Below, in pieces: positions 1 through 5,115 of a DNA stretch of 5,295 nt. The notes under the pieces were generated by a model, which saw only the letters and a list, made by a program, of their open reading frames with translations, had not been told where the DNA came from and did not search any database. The translations under genes were made by a program, and so were the position numbers. Every line of letters starts with the position of its first letter. The stretch's first letter is position 1. This DNA comes from Rhodothermales bacterium. Its GTDB lineage: Bacteria; Bacteroidota; Rhodothermia; Rhodothermales; UBA10348. The DNA lies in contig JAURGV010000174.1 in assembly GCA_030833605.1 (NCBI GenBank), positions 1-5,295 on the forward strand, read 5' to 3'.

Positions 1-889
1 GAAGTTGTTTAGTACGCTCGTAGTTTTCCCTGCGTTTTGCGTGGATCTCGTCGAACTTTGTTAGTTGCACTTGTCCAATGGCGCCTTGCAAATCAATCGG
101 TTTTAAGTTGTAACCAATCTGGCTGAACACATATTTGTGGTCAACTACACCGTCGTATCCTTCCAGCCACTGGTCAAAACGTTTGCCGCAACTACCGTTG
201 ATCAACTGATTACAAGAGCCAACGCAATAACAATCGCGTCCCCACCAAGCAAACTGACGGGCAAGATGGATGATCTCAGGTGTTTTGGATGACACCATCC
301 CGCCTTCCAGGGTGGTGATGTGATGTGCCGGATAGAAAGACGACGAGGCGGCAACGGCGTGCTCCGTCAAATATTCGCCTTTCCATTTGGACCCAAGGGA
401 GTCACAGTTATCAGCGATGTATTTCAGCGAGTGCCGTTCGCAGAGATCAAGGAGGTGGTCAAGGTCATAAGGATTGCCCAATACAGGACTACTAAAAACG
501 GCAACTGTTTTTTCATTGATTGCTTCCTTGACTTGTTGCAGGCTCCAATTCAGATCGTGCCAAGTGATGTCAACGAATCTGGGGACTAAACCGTTCTGAA
601 GAATGGGATTGACTGTGGTGGGAAAGCCGACAACGCTGACAATAATCTCGGCACCATCCGGCCACTCAAAATATTTTTTGAGGGCGGCGATCATTACCAG
701 GTTGGCAGAGCTGCCACTGTTCACCATTAAAGAAGAATGGAAGTTGAAGCGTTTGGAAAACTGTTTTTCAAATTTGTCAACTTCTTCGCCTGCTGGATAC
801 CAGCTCCCTTCCTTCAGGGCCTTGACTGCTGCTTCAATTTCTTGTCCGTCAAAGTACGGTCCGGAGTACATAACCTTTGACTTAAACAT
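1..889 (-). CDS. rfbH: RfbH/DdhC-like CDP-4-keto-6-deoxyglucose 3-dehydrase (3' end cut by window edge)
   Basis: The reading frame is open from an ATG at 889 to the left edge, giving 296 residues; family members are usually about 430-440, so the C-terminus is missing. It belongs to the DegT/DnrJ/EryC1/StrS fold of PLP/PMP sugar enzymes. Seen: SGSSANL near 58-64, the cofactor Asp in IADNCDSLGS (D160), and SFYPAHHIT at 184-192, where His189 sits in place of the Schiff-base Lys. That swap marks the dehydrase branch (E1/ColD) rather than aminotransferases. Cysteines 162, 220, 222 and 234 match the C-X57-C-X1-C-X7-C [2Fe-2S] pattern of E1, except that the last spacing is 11. GKRF and HKYVFSQIGYNLK follow as in RfbH. 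The predicted reaction is PMP-dependent C3 deoxygenation of a nucleotide 4-keto-6-deoxyhexose in the cytoplasm. An AGGA lies 11 bases before ATG 889; ATG 871 is an alternative start. The start overlaps the upstream SDR gene by 76 bases. The family is secure; the exact nucleotide-sugar substrate is inferred. Confidence 0.9.
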   Translation of the reverse strand, partial: MFKSKVMYSGPYFDGQEIEAAVKALKEGSWYPAGEEVDKFEKQFSKRFNFHSSLMVNSGSSANLVMIAALKKYFEWPDGAEIIVSVVGFPTTVNPILQNGLVPRFVDITWHDLNWSLQQVKEAINEKTVAVFSSPVLGNPYDLDHLLDLCERHSLKYIADNCDSLGSKWKGEYLTEHAVAASSSFYPAHHITTLEGGMVSSKTPEIIHLARQFAWWGRDCYCVGSCNQLINGSCGKRFDQWLEGYDGVVDHKYVFSQIGYNLKPIDLQGAIGQVQLTKFDEIHAKRRENYERTKQL

Positions 890-1680
890 AGATCTTGAAG
901 TCCTTCGTCGAGTGAAATGCTTGGGATAAAGCCCAGGTCGTGAAGCTTGGTGCAGTCTAAGCTAAATCGTACGGCTTGCGGATAATCAATCGGTGTTTCT
1001 GTCAAATAAATTTCTGACGTTGAGTTCAGAAATTGTTTGGCTTTGTATACGCAATCAAGTAGGCGTGTTTCAATGCCAGTGCCCACGTTGTAAATCGTGT
1101 TGTATTCTCCGTCTGTGCAGATGCGATGGATGGCACCGCACACATCAAAGATGTGCATAAAATCTCGGGATACTTCCCGGTCAACCATTACTTCTGCGTT
1201 GGTTCTTAATTTGTTAATCAAAAAATGTAAAGCATTTCTTTTGTTTGAGCCGGAGTCTGGGCCGCCGTACACATTCCCAATTCGTAAGATGCGCCACTTG
1301 ATTCCAAAGGTGGTGCAATACTCCATCAGCAACTTCTCAGCGGTTCTTTTGGTTACTGAATAGAAGCCGTTTGGTTCGCAGACGGCGGACTCCAGTGGTT
1401 TGCGATGGTTTGGCCCGTATACAAAATGACTACTGATGAAATTAAATGTGTGGATTCCGTGGGCGCGGCATAGATCCAAGCGCTCCATCAACGCAACCAA
1501 GTTGGTGTTGACGTCGATCAGCGGATCTTCTCGATAAGAAAAATTGTCGGTTGTACTGATGAGGTACAAAACGTCATCGCTTTCAGGTACCAACTGGTTT
1601 CGTGGGATTAGCCGGGTGGGGAAAATATTTCTGTAGTAGCTTCCCAGGATTCCCGTGCCGCCGTAAATACTGATGGTCAT
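814..1680 (-). CDS. Extended SDR-family NAD(P)-dependent sugar-nucleotide epimerase/reductase
   Basis: This 288-residue protein has an N-terminal Rossmann nucleotide-binding glycine motif, YGGTGILGS (G7-x-x-G10-x-x-G13). It has a Ser83/Ser84 pair in FISSHFVYG and the catalytic Y107-x-x-x-K111 of extended short-chain dehydrogenases, followed by RIGNVYGG (133-140) and a late SRDFMHIFDV segment typical of sugar-nucleotide epimerases/dehydratases. About 300 residues is normal for the family. The next gene encodes an RfbH-like 3-dehydrase, so a plausible role is the C4 reductase that finishes a 3,6-dideoxysugar, like CDP-abequose or CDP-paratose synthase. That assignment rests on context, and a 4-epimerase or 4,6-dehydratase is also possible. 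The ATG follows the glycosyltransferase stop by three bases, without a strong ribosome site, which suggests reinitiation. The last 20 or so residues (CTPDRTLTDKKLKQQSRP) look non-family and lie inside the overlap with the next gene. Confidence 0.9.
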   Translation of the reverse strand: MTISIYGGTGILGSYYRNIFPTRLIPRNQLVPESDDVLYLISTTDNFSYREDPLIDVNTNLVALMERLDLCRAHGIHTFNFISSHFVYGPNHRKPLESAVCEPNGFYSVTKRTAEKLLMEYCTTFGIKWRILRIGNVYGGPDSGSNKRNALHFLINKLRTNAEVMVDREVSRDFMHIFDVCGAIHRICTDGEYNTIYNVGTGIETRLLDCVYKAKQFLNSTSEIYLTETPIDYPQAVRFSLDCTKLHDLGFIPSISLDEGLQDLCLSQRLCTPDRTLTDKKLKQQSRP

Positions 1681-1683
1681 AGT

Positions 1684-3195
1684 TCACATCCAGGCTTGGT
1701 CGTAGATGCGATCTGGTCTAAACGGCCAGTAGTCGATGGGTGCACCTGAATTAAAAGGGGTTGTAAACACCTCCATTCCACGATCCGCCCCCCACTTTTC
1801 AATGTAGTAAGCAATGTTTTTTTGGAAGGTTACTTTGTTGCGCTCTTCAAATTCAGGGCGGCTATGCAACGTACTGCTGATGACGTGATCCGCTTGAAGT
1901 GGCAGGCGATCCCAGGTAAGGCCAGCAAGTTTCATGCGGTAGCGATGATCATTGTCTTCGCAGTAAGCGGGGTAGAAGTTCTCGTCCATCAAACCAACAC
2001 GCGACACCATTTCGTCACTCATAACAAAGGCTGAATACCCGTTAAGATCTCCAACTTCGCAAAGAATTCCAGTGAAGGGATATTGAAGGCGATTGGCTAA
2101 ACGTTGAAGTTCGCCTGGTGCAACATGCCAGTCATCGTTAGTAATAAACCAATAGTTGCAGTCAACGTTTTGTTTGATGATTTGATTGATAGCGCCAGCG
2201 AATCCAGCGTTTAGTCGGTTGTTGATGACAACTACTTCTTCGACAAATGTGTTGGAACCGTTGCAAATGTTTTCGAGTGTATGTGTAACTTCGGGGAAGC
2301 GGTGCTCGGAATTGTTAACAATTACGTAACGTTCAACTGGATAATCAATCGACGTGTAGTGTTTCCAGAGATTATCGGCTCCGTTTACAACAACCGTTGC
2401 CATTAACTCAATGGCTTCGTTGGTATCTTCCATCGGTTCGGGCTGGGTGTTGATCTGTCCAAAATGATGGTAGCCATCTTTGTCCTTAATCAGTAAATGT
2501 TCAGGCGCTAAACCGGCAAATGGATGAATTTTTTTGTTTTCCACCATGATGATGGGCGCTTCTTTGACCTTCATGTCGCCAAAAAAATAAGAAGCATTGA
2601 TGATGATTGCGCTTTGGATCCGTTCTGTTAAGTAACCAAGCCAGCGTTGGGGGTAGCCTTCGAGGTGCGCGTACTCATCCTTGTATGTCTCCCAGATGGG
2701 CATCATGCAAGAAAAGAGTAGACCAGTAAAACGCTTAACAAAATCTTTATGACCGTAGTGCATCAAGATTGGATGCAGTCGGTTGCCGTTCCAAAAGTTT
2801 TCGAGTAGGTCGGCGGGAATGGGAAGTTTGTGTTTTTTGGCGAGCGCCAGGGTTTGATTCGGGATTTGGTGGGTGGGGGAGTGGCAGCCGTGCCAGTGCT
2901 CTGCCACGGACGTGTGCAGATAAAAACGTTCGGGAATATACAGAACATCGTCATGGGAGTTGGAGAGAGCCGCGTCGGTGAAGCAACGACGGTAGTTAGC
3001 GACTCCCCGGAACTCATGGGGACACTCGAGGGTCATCCATTCCATACACGTCAGCTCTGACCAGTATGGATTTAAGTCACTTTTGTAACCATTCGTTGCA
3101 TCAAAACGATGGATCGTGGCGACGCTTTGAAAGGTGATTGGCTTGTTGTCGTGAGCTACGGCGTACAGATGAATGTCTTTTGGGTCAACCTTCAT
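1684..3195 (-). CDS. Two-domain glycosyltransferase: DUF4422-like N-terminus plus GT2-like C-terminus
   Basis: The protein has 503 residues. Residues about 8-215 resemble DUF4422 (a domain common in capsule and LPS clusters): NPYWSELT at 42-49 and a GVANYRRCF segment at 64-72 correspond to that family's NPxxxELT and HYRRYF signatures. Residues about 265-475 look like a GT-A family 2 transferase: a beta strand with VIVNNSE (291-297), NNRLNAGFAGAINQ (325-338) and FITNDDWH (350-357), where the NDD probably serves as the DxD-type metal/nucleotide site. FYPAYCEDNDHRYR (407-420) has the acidic ED pair typical of the catalytic base region. No membrane segment is evident, so it is probably cytoplasmic or peripheral. 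Transferring the sugar made by the downstream SDR and RfbH-like enzymes is an inference. The fusion could carry out two consecutive transfers; acceptor and linkage cannot be read. It begins 13 bases after the 53-residue gene, with no obvious ribosome site. Confidence 0.87.
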   Translation of the reverse strand: MKVDPKDIHLYAVAHDNKPITFQSVATIHRFDATNGYKSDLNPYWSELTCMEWMTLECPHEFRGVANYRRCFTDAALSNSHDDVLYIPERFYLHTSVAEHWHGCHSPTHQIPNQTLALAKKHKLPIPADLLENFWNGNRLHPILMHYGHKDFVKRFTGLLFSCMMPIWETYKDEYAHLEGYPQRWLGYLTERIQSAIIINASYFFGDMKVKEAPIIMVENKKIHPFAGLAPEHLLIKDKDGYHHFGQINTQPEPMEDTNEAIELMATVVVNGADNLWKHYTSIDYPVERYVIVNNSEHRFPEVTHTLENICNGSNTFVEEVVVINNRLNAGFAGAINQIIKQNVDCNYWFITNDDWHVAPGELQRLANRLQYPFTGILCEVGDLNGYSAFVMSDEMVSRVGLMDENFYPAYCEDNDHRYRMKLAGLTWDRLPLQADHVISSTLHSRPEFEERNKVTFQKNIAYYIEKWGADRGMEVFTTPFNSGAPIDYWPFRPDRIYDQAWM

Positions 3196-3208
3196 GGTTG
3201 AAGACCGT

Positions 3209-3370
3209 TTAAAGATCGACCCTAATGTAAGACACGTTCTGCTCCTTAAGATCCGCTTCGGTTTCGTCGGCTTCCCCGGTATCTACGTCAATAAACGCAA
3301 GATCGGTAGTGCAGCCCGTACGACATTCTTCATCAAAGTCAAAATAAAATCGCGTTAATTTAATGGACAT
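3209..3370 (-). CDS. Small acidic hypothetical protein (53 aa)
   Basis: This short frame runs from an ATG at 3370 to a TAA at 3209-3211. It fills the space between the HLIP and glycosyltransferase genes on the same strand. Its ATG lies inside the last codons of the HLIP gene (11-base overlap), and it ends 13 bases before the next start, the compact spacing of a phage operon. The product is strongly acidic: about 14 Asp/Glu against 5 Lys/Arg, with an Asp/Glu-rich centre (FIDVDTGEADETEAD, residues 26-40). It has two cysteines, C16 and C20. There is no signal peptide or membrane segment. I do not recognise a family. The paired cysteines and acidic face could bind a metal or a partner protein, but that is speculation. 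A plus-strand frame covering the same bases (3173-3358) fits the context less well. Confidence 0.68.
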   Translation of the reverse strand: MSIKLTRFYFDFDEECRTGCTTDLAFIDVDTGEADETEADLKEQNVSYIRVDL

Positions 3371-3608
3371 TTATTAGGTCCCAGATCGATTGGTGTGAGA
3401 CCAATTCTAAGATCAGGACAACTGACAGGACAATCATCGCTAGTCGACCGTTCACCCGTTCTGCATACCAGATGTGGTCGTCAAAGTTGTGGTGCTTCTG
3501 CCAGAAGCGAATTTCGGTACAGTACTCCAGGAGAAATTCCCACACAACGGAAAACACCCAGCCAAAACACGAGGCGTAGCCTTTGATCCAAAGAAAAAAT
3601 TTGTTCAT
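3360..3608 (-). CDS. hli: High-light-inducible protein (HLIP) with N-terminal extension
   Basis: The 82-residue product ends in a chlorophyll a/b-binding-type helix: AERVNGRLAMIVL carries the HLIP signature E50-x-x-N53-x-R55-x-A57-M58, followed by a hydrophobic run and E68, as in single-helix HLIPs. In that family the Glu and Asn/Arg positions ligate chlorophyll and pair helices. HLIPs act in thylakoid membranes, protecting photosystem II and dissipating energy, and cyanophages often carry them to sustain photosynthesis during infection. Oddities: the usual G-F after AM is V-L here, the T-G turn is S-H, and there are about 48 residues before the motif, whereas most phage HLIPs are only 35-50 residues in all. 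The extension is aromatic and hydrophobic (about 3-27), possibly a second membrane segment. The start codon overlaps the preceding stop as ATGA, which supports the long form. It is the second gene of the leftward operon. Confidence 0.85.
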   Translation of the reverse strand: MNKFFLWIKGYASCFGWVFSVVWEFLLEYCTEIRFWQKHHNFDDHIWYAERVNGRLAMIVLSVVLILELVSHQSIWDLINVH

Positions 3609-3709
3609 CGTCGAGATGCAACCTCGTTGAAAAAGACGTAGGCGTCAATGCCCACGATAGTAAGCATTGCCCCAAGAAGGACGCTGATCGCAATAAAAAA
3701 ATCCTTCAT
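3605..3709 (-). CDS. Small single-span membrane peptide (34 aa)
   Basis: This 34-residue frame starts at ATG 3709 and ends with a TGA at 3605-3607 that overlaps the HLIP start in an ATGA junction, a strong sign of coupled translation. Residues about 4-27 form one hydrophobic helix (FFIAISVLLGAMLTIVG and on to YVFF). A Lys-Asp lies ahead of it, Asp22 sits near its end, and the tail is basic (SRR). It is the first gene of the leftward operon, next to the divergent promoter region. I do not recognise a family. Its size and fold recall the one-helix subunits of photosynthetic complexes and also small phage membrane proteins; being next to an HLIP makes a thylakoid location attractive, but this is inference. 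Upstream sequence (AAAAGTGAA) gives only a weak ribosome site. Confidence 0.7.
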   Translation of the reverse strand: MKDFFIAISVLLGAMLTIVGIDAYVFFNEVASRR

Positions 3710-3762
3710 TTCACTTTTGTTAATTGTTGGGTAAGATATTTGTAATATACAAAACTTTGGCT
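3710..3762. promoter_or_regulatory. Divergent intergenic control region with small inverted repeat
   Basis: Leftward and rightward genes diverge here, so promoters for both arms are expected in this AT-rich gap of about 53 bases. It contains an inverted repeat, TTTGTA (3739-3744), ATA, TACAAA (3748-3753), the size of a repressor half-site pair. A loose sigma70-like pair can be drawn for the rightward genes (TTGTTA at 3717-3722 and TGTAAT or TAATAT near 3741-3748), but the matches are imperfect and the spacing is 18-20. No phage late-promoter motif is obvious. If the exonuclease really starts at TTG 3724, most of this would be coding. Confidence 0.4.
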
Positions 3763-4578
3763 GTGGTTACAAAGTGGCGCGACAAATTAACCCGATTAAA
3801 TCAGGGTCCTGCACGAATTACGCTTAACGGTCGACGTCACTATGTCACTCCGCTGCCAACGGGACCGGCTCCTTCGGTTACGACAATCATCTCAGAAACC
3901 GCATCGGAAGCGAACAAACGCAAGCTGGAGATGTGGTCCAAGAATAATCCGGGTGTTAAGGAGGCTGCCGCAGATCGTGGTACTGCCGTTCACTACGGCA
4001 TGGAACAGTACCTCAAAGGGAATAAAAATCCAGAAATTCCTGCGGAATACGGGGAATTTTGGGCTGGTATGCCGCCGATACTGGACCAGTTCTCGGAGGT
4101 CCTTTGGGCGGAATCGCCGTTACTTGACAAGTTTGATTTTACTATTGGCGCCGACGACGTTGCTCGTGTCTGGGGTTGCGATGATCATGGACGTGCCTGG
4201 GCTGGTGCTCCTGACATCATTGGCGTGGTTGGTAACAAGCTTACTCTTGCTGACTTGAAAACCAGCGTCAAACCTTACAGCCGTAAATGGCCCAAGGACT
4301 TGGAGAAGGGTTCGCCTGAATGGAGAGACCTCTTGGGCGGTCACCTGAAATTTAAAAAAACTTGCAAGCAACTTGCGGCTTACGACATTGCTATTACCCA
4401 GACTTTGGGTATAAAAGTTCAGCAGGCTGCAATCTTGGTCTCAACGCCAGTACGCACTCAAGTTTTCAAGATCTCCAGGAATTTTTTAAATCTTTTACAT
4501 GAAGACTGGTACAAAATAGTAGAAGAGTACTACAAGCAAATCGAGGAAGTTGGTGAGTATGATGCGGACCTTGTTTGA
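3763..4578 (+). CDS. PD-(D/E)XK exonuclease (MGME1/RecB-like)
   Basis: The product is about 271 residues from GTG 3763. Seen (numbered from that start): a PAPSVTTIISE lead (35-45); RGTAVHYGMEQYL (72-84) with His77, the motif I helix of RecB-type nucleases; GAPDIIGVV (148-156) with Asp151; LADLKTS (162-168) with the D164-L-K166 core; and KQLAAYDIA with the Q203-x-x-x-Y207 signature. These are the metal-binding and catalytic positions of the family. The PSVTTI...W...RGTxxH arrangement is that of phage nucleases often labelled mitochondrial genome maintenance exonuclease 1-like. The four-cysteine iron-sulfur set of Cas4 is absent. The likely role is DNA end resection for phage recombination, replication or host DNA degradation. 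The start is uncertain: the frame opens at TTG 3724 with other TTGs, there is no ATG before the motifs and no clear ribosome site. GTG 3763 was chosen because the upstream stretch is AT-rich and holds the inverted repeat. It is the first gene of the rightward arm. Confidence 0.85.
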   Translation: MVTKWRDKLTRLNQGPARITLNGRRHYVTPLPTGPAPSVTTIISETASEANKRKLEMWSKNNPGVKEAAADRGTAVHYGMEQYLKGNKNPEIPAEYGEFWAGMPPILDQFSEVLWAESPLLDKFDFTIGADDVARVWGCDDHGRAWAGAPDIIGVVGNKLTLADLKTSVKPYSRKWPKDLEKGSPEWRDLLGGHLKFKKTCKQLAAYDIAITQTLGIKVQQAAILVSTPVRTQVFKISRNFLNLLHEDWYKIVEEYYKQIEEVGEYDADLV

Positions 4579-4846
4579 CGACATCATCAAAGAGCTCGTC
4601 AAGTGGTGGAAGCGGGTTTGGTTTGAGGCCAAGCTGAAGGCTCGTCTTGACATGATTGAATTTGACAATCGTGTTGCTGCCGAATTGGAACTAAAAGAGA
4701 AGAACAAGCCGATCTACATCGAACACCCAATTGATCCTGAGCTTCAGACGGGTGCCTCCAAAGATTTGGGTGGCGCCATGGAACTAAGGGCTCCGTGGTA
4801 CAAGCCGGAGGGGGAGACTGATATAAAAAATAATAGTTTTGAATGA
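4559..4846 (+). CDS. Small charged helical hypothetical protein (95 aa)
   Basis: This frame overlaps the 3' end of the exonuclease gene by 20 bases. ATG 4559 (or the next codon, ATG 4562) is preferred over TTG 4550 because GAGGAAG at 4543-4549 sits about 9 bases ahead. The first 50 or so residues form an amphipathic, highly charged helix with a Trp pair (KWWKRVWFEAKLKARL at about 15-30, then AAELELKEKNK). A proline- and glycine-rich tail follows (PIYIEHPIDPELQ, RAPWYKPEG). There is no membrane segment or signal peptide, and I recognise no family. Overlap with the exonuclease suggests translational coupling and perhaps a helper role in replication or recombination, but nothing in the sequence shows that. 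Confidence 0.75.
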   Translation: MMRTLFDDIIKELVKWWKRVWFEAKLKARLDMIEFDNRVAAELELKEKNKPIYIEHPIDPELQTGASKDLGGAMELRAPWYKPEGETDIKNNSFE

Positions 4847-4935
4847 GTCCAATGAGACTAGCTTATCTTAAGGAACGGATAATTACCCCCTGAATTTCCA
4901 GCCGTAGGATAAAGAGACGCTCAATTCCAAGACCT
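4847..4935. other. Short non-coding gap
   Basis: These 89 bases separate the 95- and 59-residue genes. A 16-codon frame starting at ATG 4843 (ATGA overlap with the preceding stop) ends at 4893 and is too short to call. No stable hairpin followed by a T-run is visible, so there is no support for a terminator; the rightward genes may be co-transcribed through it. Confidence 0.4.
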
Positions 4936-5115
4936 ATGGACATCCATGTTTCCGTAGGTGAGTGGATAAATAGCCTCATGGTTCGCATGGCCAGTGCGGA
5001 TGATGGGGATTGTTTTTATCTGCCCACCATGATGCATCTCCATGCTTATTCATTGGTGAAAGAGCAGAGTTTTGCTGATAAAAACTTTAAAGTAGAGGTC
5101 CAGGAATCCGCATGA
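4936..5115 (+). CDS. Small hypothetical protein (59 aa) upstream of primase-like gene
   Basis: This 59-residue frame runs from ATG 4936 to TGA 5113-5115. The stop overlaps the ATG of the following gene as ATGA, which argues that it is real and translated with it. An in-frame TGA at 4891-4893 and the lack of other standard start codons fix ATG 4936 as the first start, although no good ribosome site precedes it. The sequence looks like a compact folded domain: helix (VGEWINSLMVRMA), an acidic turn ADDGDCFYLP (21-30), then MMHLHAYSLV with H34 and H36, and a short lysine-containing strand near the end (KNFKVEV). The D/C/H cluster could bind a metal, but this is a guess. No family recognised. Position suggests a replication-arm accessory gene. 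Confidence 0.7.
   Translation: MDIHVSVGEWINSLMVRMASADDGDCFYLPTMMHLHAYSLVKEQSFADKNFKVEVQESA
5102..5105 (+). promoter_or_regulatory. Ribosome binding site of the primase-like gene
   Basis: AGGA lies six bases before ATG 5112, the clearest Shine-Dalgarno match in the window. It lies within the coding sequence of the 59-residue gene and supports this start for the primase-polymerase-like gene. Confidence 0.6.

Noticed and set aside
320..929. Two plus-strand frames (320-589 and 603-929)
   Set aside because: They lie antisense to the RfbH-like gene, whose minus-strand frame has clear family motifs throughout; the plus-strand products show no recognisable features.
2763..3060. Several frames on both strands inside the glycosyltransferase gene
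   Set aside because: They are shadows of the DUF4422-like coding region.
3173..3358. Plus-strand 61-codon frame
   Set aside because: It is antisense to the 53-residue minus-strand gene and to the start of the glycosyltransferase gene; its product is basic with no motif, and it sits alone on the wrong strand for the operon.
3481..3693. Minus-strand 70-codon frame overlapping the HLIP gene
   Set aside because: It overlaps both the HLIP and the 34-residue frames in another phase, and lacks the ATGA coupling and any motif.
3763..4578. Cas4-type CRISPR adaptation nuclease
   Set aside because: The nuclease motifs are of the RecB/MGME1 kind, but the four-cysteine iron-sulfur set is absent and no CRISPR repeats or other cas genes are present.
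4843..4893. 16-codon frame in an ATGA overlap with the preceding gene
   Set aside because: It is too short and has no support beyond the overlap; listed only as part of the gap.
4901..4957. Repeated CCGTAGG at about 4902 and 4952
   Set aside because: Seven-base matches at this distance are expected by chance, and one copy is inside a coding frame.
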